The notes under the pieces were generated by a model. That model was not told the origin of the DNA and did not search any database. It saw only the letters and a program-made list of their open reading frames with translations. The translations under genes and the position numbers were made by a program. From the NCBI GenBank assembly GCA_930971385.1, contig CAKNGB010000005.1, positions 24,228 through 88,227 on the forward strand: DNA of 64,000 bases, in the 5' to 3' direction. This document shows, piece after piece, positions 52,924 through 60,095 of this stretch. The first letter of the stretch is position 1. Every line of letters begins with the position of its first letter. Origin of the DNA: an uncultured Clostridia bacterium (GTDB taxonomy: Bacteria; Bacillota; Clostridia; Christensenellales; UBA1242).

Positions 52924-54348
52924 ATGAAAACTTACGATTGTGTTGTCATCGGCGGTGGTGTTGTTGGTGCATCAATTTTCAATAAACTTGTCCGCCTCGG
53001 CAAAAGCGTGGCACTTCTTGATAAGGCAAGCGATGTTGCAACTGGAGCAAGCAAGGCAAACAGCGGAATTGTGCACGCGGGCTATGACCCAATGCCGAAC
53101 ACGCTGAAAGCGAAACTCAATGTGGAGGGAAGTGAGCTTTTTCCAAAACTATGCAGGCGCCTTAATGTGCCTATTAAAAACTGTGGTGCACTTGTTGTTG
53201 GCGACGACATCGAAAAAATTAGAACTCTCTACGAGCGCGGAAAACAAAACGGTGTTAAGAAATTGGAGATTTTAAATAGAGATAAAATTAAACAACTTGT
53301 GCCTGATATTTCGGATAGTATATCTTGCGCGCTCTACGCCAAAATCTCGTGCATAGTTAGCCCGTATTTACTCACCATTAACCTTTGCGAAGAAGGGATA
53401 ATAAATGGCGGAGAAGTGTTTTTGGAGGAAGATATTGAAAGCGTTAAAAAGGTTAAAGGCGAATTTATCATAAAAACAAAGAAAAACACTTTCCATGCTT
53501 TAAACATTGTTAATTCTGCAGGCGCGGGATACAACGACATCGCAAAAATTTTGGGAAGTGAGGAATATGAAATTCAGTTTAGGCGAGGCGAATATTTTGT
53601 TTTTTCCAAGACTGCAAACCTAAATGTGCCTTGCACAATTTTCCCTCTTCCAACCAAGAAAGGTAAAGGCGTTTTAATCACGCCAACAGTCGACGGCAAT
53701 TTTCTTGTTGGTCCAACCAGCGAAAGAAGTAAAAATGAAACTGTCACAACTGACTTAGGCCTAAACGACATTAAGGAAAAGGCAAAAAACATCATTCCAA
53801 ACATCAACTTCAAAAATGCAATACGCGAATTTTCTGGCATACGCATAATTTGCGGAGAAGATTTTATCATTGAAAAAAGCAAAAAAGTGAAAAATGTTAT
53901 CAACATAGCGGGAATTTGCTCGCCTGGGTTATCAAGTGCGCCAGCCATTGCAAACATGGTGGCAACGCTTCTTGGCTTCAATCTTGAAGAGAAGAAAAAT
54001 TTGAAAAGATTAAAGGAAATCAAACTTTTAAAAGACTATGACGAAGAAACGCAAAACGAAATGATTAAGCAAAACAAAGACTATGGCGAAATTGTTTGCA
54101 AGTGCGAAAAGATAACTAAGGGCGACGTGATAAACACGCTTAATAGACCTCTTAAAATTCGCTCGGTCGACGGCGTGAAACGAAGAACAAACGCGGGTAT
54201 GGGTATTTGTCAAGGCGGTTTTTGTTTCACAAAAGTGGTAAACTTAATTAAAGATGTTCGTAACATTAAGTATGAAGAGGTGCTTAAAGAAAACAGGGGA
54301 AGCGAAGTGGCTTATGGCAACATCAGGGAGGTGAAAAATGAAAACTGA
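52924..54348 (+). CDS. GlpA-like FAD-dependent glycerol-3-phosphate dehydrogenase with C-terminal [2Fe-2S]-type domain
   Basis: This 474-residue protein has the N-terminal FAD dinucleotide-binding motif VVIGGGVVGASIFNKL, the DAO-family ATGASKANSGIVHAGYD segment, and ICSPGLSSAPAIANMVATLLG near the end of the FAD domain. The last ~80 residues hold a BFD-like iron-sulfur domain, CKCEKITKGDVI and GMGICQGGFC (CxC and CxxxxC). Clostridial homologues are annotated as anaerobic G3P dehydrogenase (GlpA) and convert glycerol-3-phosphate to DHAP; L-2-hydroxyglutarate-oxidase-like annotations also occur. Context with glpK, the overlapping FAD partner and DUF1667 supports the G3P role. Confidence 0.85.
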   Translation: MKTYDCVVIGGGVVGASIFNKLVRLGKSVALLDKASDVATGASKANSGIVHAGYDPMPNTLKAKLNVEGSELFPKLCRRLNVPIKNCGALVVGDDIEKIRTLYERGKQNGVKKLEILNRDKIKQLVPDISDSISCALYAKISCIVSPYLLTINLCEEGIINGGEVFLEEDIESVKKVKGEFIIKTKKNTFHALNIVNSAGAGYNDIAKILGSEEYEIQFRRGEYFVFSKTANLNVPCTIFPLPTKKGKGVLITPTVDGNFLVGPTSERSKNETVTTDLGLNDIKEKAKNIIPNINFKNAIREFSGIRIICGEDFIIEKSKKVKNVINIAGICSPGLSSAPAIANMVATLLGFNLEEKKNLKRLKEIKLLKDYDEETQNEMIKQNKDYGEIVCKCEKITKGDVINTLNRPLKIRSVDGVKRRTNAGMGICQGGFCFTKVVNLIKDVRNIKYEEVLKENRGSEVAYGNIREVKNEN

Positions 54349-55555
54349 CGTTTTGGTGATTGGCGGTGGCCCTGCTGGCATGAGCGCCGCACTTTCTGCT
54401 TCACAGAATAACAGCAAGGTGGTTTTGGTGGAACGCGACCATGTGCTTGGAGGAATTTTAAATCAGTGCATCCACAACGGCTTTGGGCTTCACTATTTTA
54501 AAGAGGAACTAACTGGTCCAGAGTTTGCGCATCGCTTTCGCGAAATGGTGGAAAAGGATAAGAACATCAAAGTTTTAACCAACACCCTTGTTACAACTTT
54601 TGGCGAGAAAAAAGTTTCGGTAATCGGCGAGAAAGGCGCGTTTGACATCTCATTTAAAGCGTGCATAGTCGCCATGGGTTGCAGGGAGCGAACGGCTGGA
54701 AACATCAACCTCAACGGCACAAGGCCAATGGGTGTGATAACAGCAGGCACGGCGCAGAAAATGGTTAACATCGACGGCAAAATGGTGGGAAAAGATGTTG
54801 TCATTTTAGGCAGTGGCGACATTGGGCTTATCATGGCAAGAAGGTTAACTTTGGAAGGTGCACGCGTGCACGCGGTGTTTGAAATCAATTCCACATCAAG
54901 CGGGCTTAGGCGCAACATTTTGCAATGCCTTGACGACTTCAACATTCCATTATACTATAACACCACCATTTTTGAAGTGGTTGGGAAAGATAGAGTGGAA
55001 GGCGTCTATTATGGTGAAGTGGACGAACATTTTAACAAAAAAGAAGAAACAAAAAAGTTTTTAAAGTGCGACACCGTTATCTTGTCGGTTGGTTTGATTC
55101 CCGAAATGCAAAATTTGACGGACATCAAAGTGAACCCAAAAACCAATGGCGCGTTTGTCAATGAACACTATCAAACAAACAAACCTTGGATGTTTTCTTG
55201 TGGCAACATCTTGCATGTTCATGACCTTGTTGATAATGTGGCACTGGAAGGAAAGCAAGTTGGGCTTTTTGCCAGCCTTTATGCTCAAAACAAATTAAAC
55301 GATGGCAATTTAATTGAAGTTAAACATTCTTCTGACTTTGCCTATGTTTTGCCTTACACACTTTTCGAGGGCGATGAGGATGTGGAAATGAAATTCCGCC
55401 TTAAAAATAAGATTGTCAGGAAGTGGATAAAGGTTGTAAGCGAAGGGAAAGAGGTGGCAAAAAAATTTGTGCTTGCTGGCGTTCCGGGCGAGATGATGAC
55501 AATTTCTTTTTCCAAAAAAGGCGTGAAGAAAGAAGTTGTTTTGGAGGTGGAGTGA
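54338..55555 (+). CDS. NAD(P)/FAD-dependent oxidoreductase, partner subunit of the GlpA-like dehydrogenase
   Basis: This 405-residue protein has an N-terminal FAD site LVIGGGPAGMSAALSAS, a Cys-containing segment GGILNQCIHNGFGLHYF, and a second nucleotide-binding motif VILGSGDIGLIMARRLTLEG for NAD(P)H. A late segment, PWMFSCGNILHVHDLVDNVA, is typical of class II pyridine-nucleotide oxidoreductases. It overlaps the preceding gene by 11 nt and is followed 1 nt later by the DUF1667 gene. In clostridial genomes this trio sits with glpK. It probably passes electrons from G3P oxidation to NAD(P)+ or another carrier; that role is inferred from context. Confidence 0.85.
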   Translation: MKTDVLVIGGGPAGMSAALSASQNNSKVVLVERDHVLGGILNQCIHNGFGLHYFKEELTGPEFAHRFREMVEKDKNIKVLTNTLVTTFGEKKVSVIGEKGAFDISFKACIVAMGCRERTAGNINLNGTRPMGVITAGTAQKMVNIDGKMVGKDVVILGSGDIGLIMARRLTLEGARVHAVFEINSTSSGLRRNILQCLDDFNIPLYYNTTIFEVVGKDRVEGVYYGEVDEHFNKKEETKKFLKCDTVILSVGLIPEMQNLTDIKVNPKTNGAFVNEHYQTNKPWMFSCGNILHVHDLVDNVALEGKQVGLFASLYAQNKLNDGNLIEVKHSSDFAYVLPYTLFEGDEDVEMKFRLKNKIVRKWIKVVSEGKEVAKKFVLAGVPGEMMTISFSKKGVKKEVVLEVE

Positions 55556-55556
55556 T

Positions 55557-55898
55557 ATGGAAACAAGAGAGTTGACCTGCATAATGTGCCCTCTTGGTTG
55601 CAGTTTGCGCGTCACAAAGGACGGCGACAAGATAACGGTCACAGGAAACAATTGCCAACGCGGAGTGGTGTTTGCAAACGAGGAACTCACATGTCCAAAG
55701 CGAATTGTGACAAGTTCTGTTAAAACTGAGAAAGGTGTTAAGTCATGCAAAACCACGGTGGCAGTGCCAAAAAGCATGATTTTTGATGTTATGAAAGAAA
55801 TAGAAAAACTCCGCCTAAAAGATGCGAAATTCGGCGAAGTTGTGATTAAAAATGTGCTAAACACTGGCGCGGACATTGTGATAACCGCAAACGACTAA
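55557..55898 (+). CDS. DUF1667 protein, small Cys-rich subunit of the G3P dehydrogenase complex
   Basis: This 113-residue protein has the DUF1667 cysteine pattern CIMCPLGCSLRV, then GNNCQRG and ELTCPKRIVTSSV: five or six conserved Cys that suggest metal or Fe-S binding. The family is found almost only beside GlpA-like and FAD partner genes, and its exact role is not established. I start at ATG 55557 (METREL), preceded by GGAGGTGG and separated by one nucleotide from the previous stop. The ORF-track start at 55536 would lie inside the upstream gene. It is the last gene of the rightward operon. Confidence 0.9.
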   Translation: METRELTCIMCPLGCSLRVTKDGDKITVTGNNCQRGVVFANEELTCPKRIVTSSVKTEKGVKSCKTTVAVPKSMIFDVMKEIEKLRLKDAKFGEVVIKNVLNTGADIVITAND

Positions 55899-55910
55899 AA
55901 CTTAGTTTTT
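55894..55910. terminator. Weak hairpin between convergent genes
   Basis: ACTAA / TTAGT with loop AAC, then TTTT. It overlaps both stop codons and may act in both directions. Confidence 0.35.
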
Positions 55911-56189
55911 ATAATTCATTGTGCTTTGTTTAGTAAACTCGTTTAAGCCTTTTTCAAAAAATTCTTTGCTTGCAGGGTCCAACATAAACAAAAGTCCAAA
56001 AAGTTGACCGACGTGCACTTTTTCTTCATTAACGATGTCTTGAAGAGTGCTTCGATAAACTGGGTCAACACTGCTATTTATGTGCGTTTCATATTGAATT
56101 ATGGCGTCAAGTTCGCCAATGATGTCAAGGCGTGTGTTTTGTGCCATGGTGTTGACGTTGCCTTCCATAAGGGTGTATGCATTTCTCAT
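55902..56189 (-). CDS. Encapsulated-ferritin-like (EncFtn) protein
   Basis: This 95-residue, two-helix ferritin-like protein matches the half-ferritin architecture of encapsulin cargo ferritins: helix 1 with LDIIGELDAIIQYETHI (Glu, Glu, His ligands), helix 2 with DIVNEEKVHVGQLFGLL (E-E-x-x-H). Two subunits would assemble one diiron ferroxidase site. The start has AAAGGAG upstream. The C-terminal ~20 residues (NEFTKQSTMNYKN) could be a targeting tail, but no encapsulin shell gene lies in the window. It may instead work free in the cytoplasm. Convergent with the glp operon. Confidence 0.7.
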   Translation of the reverse strand: MRNAYTLMEGNVNTMAQNTRLDIIGELDAIIQYETHINSSVDPVYRSTLQDIVNEEKVHVGQLFGLLFMLDPASKEFFEKGLNEFTKQSTMNYKN

Positions 56190-56285
56190 AAAATCTCCTT
56201 TCTTTTTTACTTATGTTTCAAGAAAATTTTATGTGAAACACAATTTCAATAGAAACAAACTTATCTTTGTGTTTTAAATTTTATT

Positions 56286-57074
56286 CTAAGATGTTTTAAA
56301 GTTCTCATCGCGGATGGTTTCCATGATAATGTCGAAACTTGTCCGCTTTTTCTTTTTTATATGCTCATAGATAACAAACGGCGTGATTGCCACAACTGAG
56401 CAGACGAGAATAAGCACGAAATAGGTGAAGTAAAAATGCCAACCAAACAGGGTGAAAGGAAGCCCGTTTTCTTTTAGATATAAGAAGTTTGCGCCTTCAA
56501 CAAGTGCATTTCCAAGCGACGACCAAAGAGCGATAAGGGCAATGCCGATGTATGCCTGCCAAAAATCTTTCACGCGAACTTTAAAATATCCACTTGCCAC
56601 ACAGGCAATAACCACCGTTGGCATAACAAAGTGGAGAAGTAAACTTTCATAGTGCAAAAAAGAAAGAGTGGAAAGGTAATAATAATCTCCAAACAAAAAT
56701 GTTAAAATTCCGCCAAAGAAGGTGACAACTAAAACTGGCAAGAAAAACTTTTTGATTTTAAAGAGGTAAAAGATGGGAAAGACAAACGCCATAAGATGAC
56801 ACAAATGCCATGGCAAAACCTCCACAAAACTCTGCTTGCCACTGACAAGAAGAAGCGTCATTCTGAAAATTCGGAAGAAAAGCATAACAAAACAAAGCCA
56901 AAAGGTGAATTTTAAAGCGAATTTTTTATATTTTCTAAACAAAAAGAAAGCACAAACAAGCCATGCAAAAAGTGCCACAATCAAAATGATGTGAAGCGGA
57001 CACCACAGCCCTGGACCTGTTCCTAAAACTTGTTCATTTTCAATTAGCCAATCGTAAAAAGTGAAATTTAGCAT
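56286..57074 (-). CDS. TIGR02206/YwaF-like integral membrane protein
   Basis: This 262-residue protein has about seven hydrophobic helices. The pattern matches the YwaF (TIGR02206) family: an N-terminal helix with WCPLHIILIVALF, the conserved VLPWHLCHLMAFVFPIFYLF (LPxHLC), and HYESLLLHFVMPTVVIA with the family's HY/H motif. Its function is unknown. The cytoplasmic C-terminus (EHIKKKKRTSFDIIMETIRDENF) is charged. The start follows GGAGAAA. A second, more divergent member lies at 63.0 kb, with similar LPFHFCSLFLYFYPL and a C-terminal KKRKEDNFQKIIKIL tail. Confidence 0.75.
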   Translation of the reverse strand: MLNFTFYDWLIENEQVLGTGPGLWCPLHIILIVALFAWLVCAFFLFRKYKKFALKFTFWLCFVMLFFRIFRMTLLLVSGKQSFVEVLPWHLCHLMAFVFPIFYLFKIKKFFLPVLVVTFFGGILTFLFGDYYYLSTLSFLHYESLLLHFVMPTVVIACVASGYFKVRVKDFWQAYIGIALIALWSSLGNALVEGANFLYLKENGLPFTLFGWHFYFTYFVLILVCSVVAITPFVIYEHIKKKKRTSFDIIMETIRDENFKTS

Positions 57075-57175
57075 ATTTTCTCCAAAGTATCATATTAATT
57101 ATTAAATTCATAATATCAAAAACGACAAAAAAAGTAAAGAAATATTGAAAATCATTTTCGCAAAATTTAAAAACA

Positions 57176-57184
57176 TGATATAAT
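57176..57184 (+). promoter_or_regulatory. Extended -10 promoter of the 187-aa membrane protein gene
   Basis: TGATATAAT (TGN-TATAAT); no clear -35. The predicted start is about 8 nt before the ATG region, with GAGG between. Confidence 0.5.
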
Positions 57185-57198
57185 CAAGTTGAGGATTT

Positions 57199-57762
57199 AT
57201 GTTAAACGAAGATGTCAATAAACTCAAAAAAGAGATTAAGATAAAAAAAGACTTTGGCGATATTGAAACAATCAATGTGAAGGCTGAGTCGCCAAAGGAA
57301 ATCTTTTCAGATTATAACTACGAAACCAACGAAATTTTAAATGAAGAGTTGGAAAGTTTTATCGTTAAAAAAGCGGAAAATATTCCTTTAAGAAGTAAAC
57401 TTAGAATTAAAATTTTCGTCAACGAAAAGGATAAGATAGACGAAAAAGAAGTGGATGACGCCATTAAACTTCGCTTTAGGCGAGAGTTTGAAGACTATGA
57501 AAGAAAACTTAAAAGAAATGCACAACTATCTTTCATTCTTCTTTTGATTGGCATTTTATTCTTAGGATTTTTGGTGCTGGAAACTGCACTTCTTGATAAC
57601 TACATTATTTCCATCATTTTAGAAATCGCTTCATGGGTTTTCATTTGGGAAGCGGTGGATAAATTTTTCTTTGAGCGGACAGAAATTCGAGAAAAGCGAC
57701 ATCAGTTCGCAAGGCTATACTATTCTCAAGTGGAAGTTGTGCCACTTGAATTTAAAAATTAA
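57199..57762 (+). CDS. Uncharacterised protein with two C-terminal transmembrane segments
   Basis: Not recognised. It has 187 residues. The first ~115 are hydrophilic and charged (Lys/Glu-rich, with a KLRIKIFVNEKDKI strand and DDAIKLRFRREFEDYERKLKRN, a likely amphipathic or coiled region). Two adjacent hydrophobic helices follow (SFILLLIGILFLGFLVLE and YIISIILEIASWVFIWEAV), and a short charged end (FFFERTEIREKRHQ). The N-domain is therefore probably cytoplasmic on a membrane hairpin. Promoter and GAGG support ATG 57199. DegV follows 54 nt downstream, possibly co-transcribed. Confidence 0.7.
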   Translation: MLNEDVNKLKKEIKIKKDFGDIETINVKAESPKEIFSDYNYETNEILNEELESFIVKKAENIPLRSKLRIKIFVNEKDKIDEKEVDDAIKLRFRREFEDYERKLKRNAQLSFILLLIGILFLGFLVLETALLDNYIISIILEIASWVFIWEAVDKFFFERTEIREKRHQFARLYYSQVEVVPLEFKN

Positions 57763-57816
57763 TAAATGAGCGTTTTGAAAATTATTTATATAACATATTA
57801 AAATTTTGGAGGAAAA

Positions 57817-58647
57817 ATGAAATATCAAATAATTGTGGATAGTTGCTCAGACATCGACGCAGACTATCTTGACGGCTCAGAGATTGGGCTTAGAATTGTG
57901 CCACTTAAAATCAATGTGGGGGATAAAGAATATGTGGATGAACAGGGTGTTGACATTGAAGAAATGCTTAAAAACTTGAAAACACCAAAAATTAAAAGTT
58001 CCAGTGCTTGTCCTGCACCAGAATCATTCTTAAAAGAATTTGATAAAGCAGAATACACCTTTGTTGTCACGATAACACAAAAGCTTTCTGGGTGCTATAA
58101 CAGCGCAATGCTTGCAAAAAACGAATATAAAAGTTCGTCGCACGTGCATGTTATTGACTCTATGGCAGTTTCTGGCACGGAAATTCTTATTGTTGATAAA
58201 CTTGTGGAATTAATAAATTCTAAGTTAGACTTTGAAACAATAGTTTCAGAAATTGAAAAATTTAGAGATAATTGCACGCTCTTTTTTGTGCTTCAAAAAT
58301 TCGATAATCTTGTAAACAACGGCAGAATGAGTAAGATTGCTGGGCTTATTGCGTCCACAATTTCACTTAAACCAATTTGTAAGGCTGTGGACGGAGAAAT
58401 TAAAATCATCAAAAAAATCATCGGCTCGAAACAACTCTTTCCAAAACTTGCCATGATGATTAAAGATGTTTTAAAGGGCGATAAGGAAAGAAAGATTATA
58501 ATTTCCCATTGCAACGGCGAAAAAGAGGCAGAGGAACTCAAAATTAATCTTGAAAAAATTTGCGATGCGAAAAATATAAAAATCATACCAATGAAAGCAT
58601 TAACAAGTTATTACGCCTTGGAAAAAGGAATTATTGTTTGTTTTTAA
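57817..58647 (+). CDS. DegV family fatty-acid-binding protein
   Basis: This 276-residue DegV/FakB-like protein opens with IIVDSCSDIDADYL (the D-S-x-S/C-D signature). It continues with KSSSACPAPESFLKEF, where Thr/Ser-Ser-x-P-x-P is the usual form, VVTITQKLSGCYNSAML binding the acyl carboxylate, and VIDSMAVSGTEILIV. It then has LQKFDNLVNNGRMSKIAGLIAS, the canonical L-x-x-L-x-x-G-G/N-R segment. Family members present exogenous or recycled fatty acids to FakA for phosphorylation. No fakA lies in the window. GGAGG precedes ATG. It fits the lipid-scavenging flavour of the neighbourhood, though it is not in the same operon. Confidence 0.92.
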   Translation: MKYQIIVDSCSDIDADYLDGSEIGLRIVPLKINVGDKEYVDEQGVDIEEMLKNLKTPKIKSSSACPAPESFLKEFDKAEYTFVVTITQKLSGCYNSAMLAKNEYKSSSHVHVIDSMAVSGTEILIVDKLVELINSKLDFETIVSEIEKFRDNCTLFFVLQKFDNLVNNGRMSKIAGLIASTISLKPICKAVDGEIKIIKKIIGSKQLFPKLAMMIKDVLKGDKERKIIISHCNGEKEAEELKINLEKICDAKNIKIIPMKALTSYYALEKGIIVCF

Positions 58648-58665
58648 TTTTTCTTGCAAAATTCT

Positions 58666-58694
58666 TTGACAAAATTTTCCTCATAGTTTAAAAT
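58666..58694 (+). promoter_or_regulatory. Promoter of the 172-aa membrane protein gene
   Basis: TTGACA, a 17-bp spacer and TAAAAT; AGGAGG follows 14 nt downstream, before the ATG. Confidence 0.75.
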
Positions 58695-58717
58695 AAAAGT
58701 AATTAAAAGGAGGAAAT

Positions 58718-59236
58718 ATGAGTAATAGCATGAAAAATGCTCTTTTAACACTTGGCGCGCTCATTTTTGGCGGACTTGTTTTGGTGTTTATGGCAGTGCC
58801 AAATGTCAGTGCAGGAGGCACTCTTGGTGGCACAAGCGGAACGCTGACAGAATGGTCTGGTTTCAGTTTCTATGAAAACGGCACAGACTTTATGAAAGCG
58901 ATGCTTGTGATCACGGCAATCATTGCCTGCCTTGTTGTTATTTTGGGCGTCGTTAAACTCATCACAGATTCAAAACTTTGCAAAAGCAAGTCGATCGCAA
59001 ACATTGTAAGTCTTCTTTTCAAAGTCATGGCAATCGCACTTCTTGTTTCCAGCGTTCTATACATGATTGCAGTGATCACAATGTGCAATGACGGCAGTTT
59101 TGACTTAGGCGACTTTCTTCCAGTCAGCGGTGGACTCAGCCCAGTTTACTGGTCAATCATCCTGATGGTTGTGTTCGCACTTGTAAGCACTGGTTGCGCT
59201 CTATTTTCTGGCACCACATCAAAGAAAAAGAAGTAA
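58718..59236 (+). CDS. Uncharacterised four-helix membrane protein
   Basis: Not recognised. It has 172 residues with four predicted transmembrane segments. The first (LLTLGALIFGGLVLVFMAVPNVSA) is followed by a ~35-residue Gly/Thr-rich extracytoplasmic loop with GTLGGTSGTLTEWSGFSFYENG. Helices at about 65-82 and 95-120, a short acidic loop (CNDGSFDLGDFLP), then a last helix and a KKKK tail. It has a strong promoter, a perfect Shine-Dalgarno and its own terminator, so it is probably well expressed. I see no catalytic motif. Confidence 0.75.
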   Translation: MSNSMKNALLTLGALIFGGLVLVFMAVPNVSAGGTLGGTSGTLTEWSGFSFYENGTDFMKAMLVITAIIACLVVILGVVKLITDSKLCKSKSIANIVSLLFKVMAIALLVSSVLYMIAVITMCNDGSFDLGDFLPVSGGLSPVYWSIILMVVFALVSTGCALFSGTTSKKKK

Positions 59237-59270
59237 TAATGTTGGCAAGCGATGCCAGGAAATGACGAAT

Positions 59271-59312
59271 AAAAAAGGAACTTTTTCTTTTATAGAAGAA
59301 GTTCTTTTTATA
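59271..59312 (+). terminator. Intrinsic terminator after the 172-aa gene
   Basis: AAGGAACTT / AAGTTCTTT stem (one G-T pair), A-rich 5' side and a T run after. Confidence 0.7.
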
Positions 59313-59361
59313 TTATTAAAAACTTAAAGTATAGGTCTACTTTAGATAATTTAAAATGTAT

Positions 59362-59988
59362 TTATAACAATTTTTCTAAATGGTTTTTTAAATCATCAAT
59401 GTCCTTAATTTGAAAACCATGTCCGCCTAAAAGTTCAATGGGTTTGATGTCAACTTGATATCGGTCGCCAAAAACCAGCACGTTTTCACTATGATATTTA
59501 TAATCGTTTAAAATTGATTGATAAATCTCTATCTTTGATTTTGGTGTTTTATCAGTCTTTTTTTGAGCATAAATATCACAAAAACAAGATACGTCAATTC
59601 CAAGTTTTTTTGATTTATAAAGTATGTTTTGAAAAAGTTCTCCTGAGACAATAAATAGTTTATATTTTTTTGACAATGCGCGTAAAAGATTGTTATCCAA
59701 AATTTTAGCATCGTCATAATTTATTTCAAAAAAATGTTTAATTTTATACTTATTCCACCTTTCTTTTTTAACACCAAAATTTTCACAAGTTTTACCAAAA
59801 GAGACTCTGTTTTCTCCTCGTTGGTCGAAACCATATTTTTTTATTATTTCATTTGCTTCCGATTCAGTGTGATTGGAGAGGGCTAAAATTGTTTGTTTAA
59901 TGTATTGAATATATTTCTTAAGTGCAGTTGGGCTGTAATATAAAGTTTCGTCAAAGTCAAAAATAATCGCTTTTAAATTTTTTTCCAT
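59362..59988 (-). CDS. HAD-superfamily phosphatase
   Basis: This 208-residue HAD hydrolase has motif I IIFDFDETLYYS (DxDET), a helical cap of ~80 residues, motif II FIVSGELF, a motif III lysine region around KKTDKTPKSK, and motif IV VLVFGDRYQVDIKP with acidic residues for Mg2+. The architecture suits a small-molecule sugar-phosphate or nucleotide phosphatase. It is divergent from, and 107 bp away from, the nucleotidyltransferase-kinase and glycosyltransferase genes, which suggests it dephosphorylates an intermediate of the same pathway. The start has GAGGT upstream. The substrate is unknown. Confidence 0.85.
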   Translation of the reverse strand: MEKNLKAIIFDFDETLYYSPTALKKYIQYIKQTILALSNHTESEANEIIKKYGFDQRGENRVSFGKTCENFGVKKERWNKYKIKHFFEINYDDAKILDNNLLRALSKKYKLFIVSGELFQNILYKSKKLGIDVSCFCDIYAQKKTDKTPKSKIEIYQSILNDYKYHSENVLVFGDRYQVDIKPIELLGGHGFQIKDIDDLKNHLEKLL

Positions 59989-60049
59989 AGTTTTACCTCA
60001 AATTCTTCTTTTTGCATTATACAATAAAAAAAATAGCAAAAGCAAATGT

Positions 60050-60078
60050 TTGACATAGTTTATAAGAATTGATATAAT
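60050..60078 (+). promoter_or_regulatory. Consensus promoter of the nucleotidyltransferase-kinase operon
   Basis: TTGACA, a 17-bp spacer and TATAAT, then GAGGAG before ATG 60096. Confidence 0.85.
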
Positions 60079-60095
60079 AAGCAAGAGGAGTTTTT

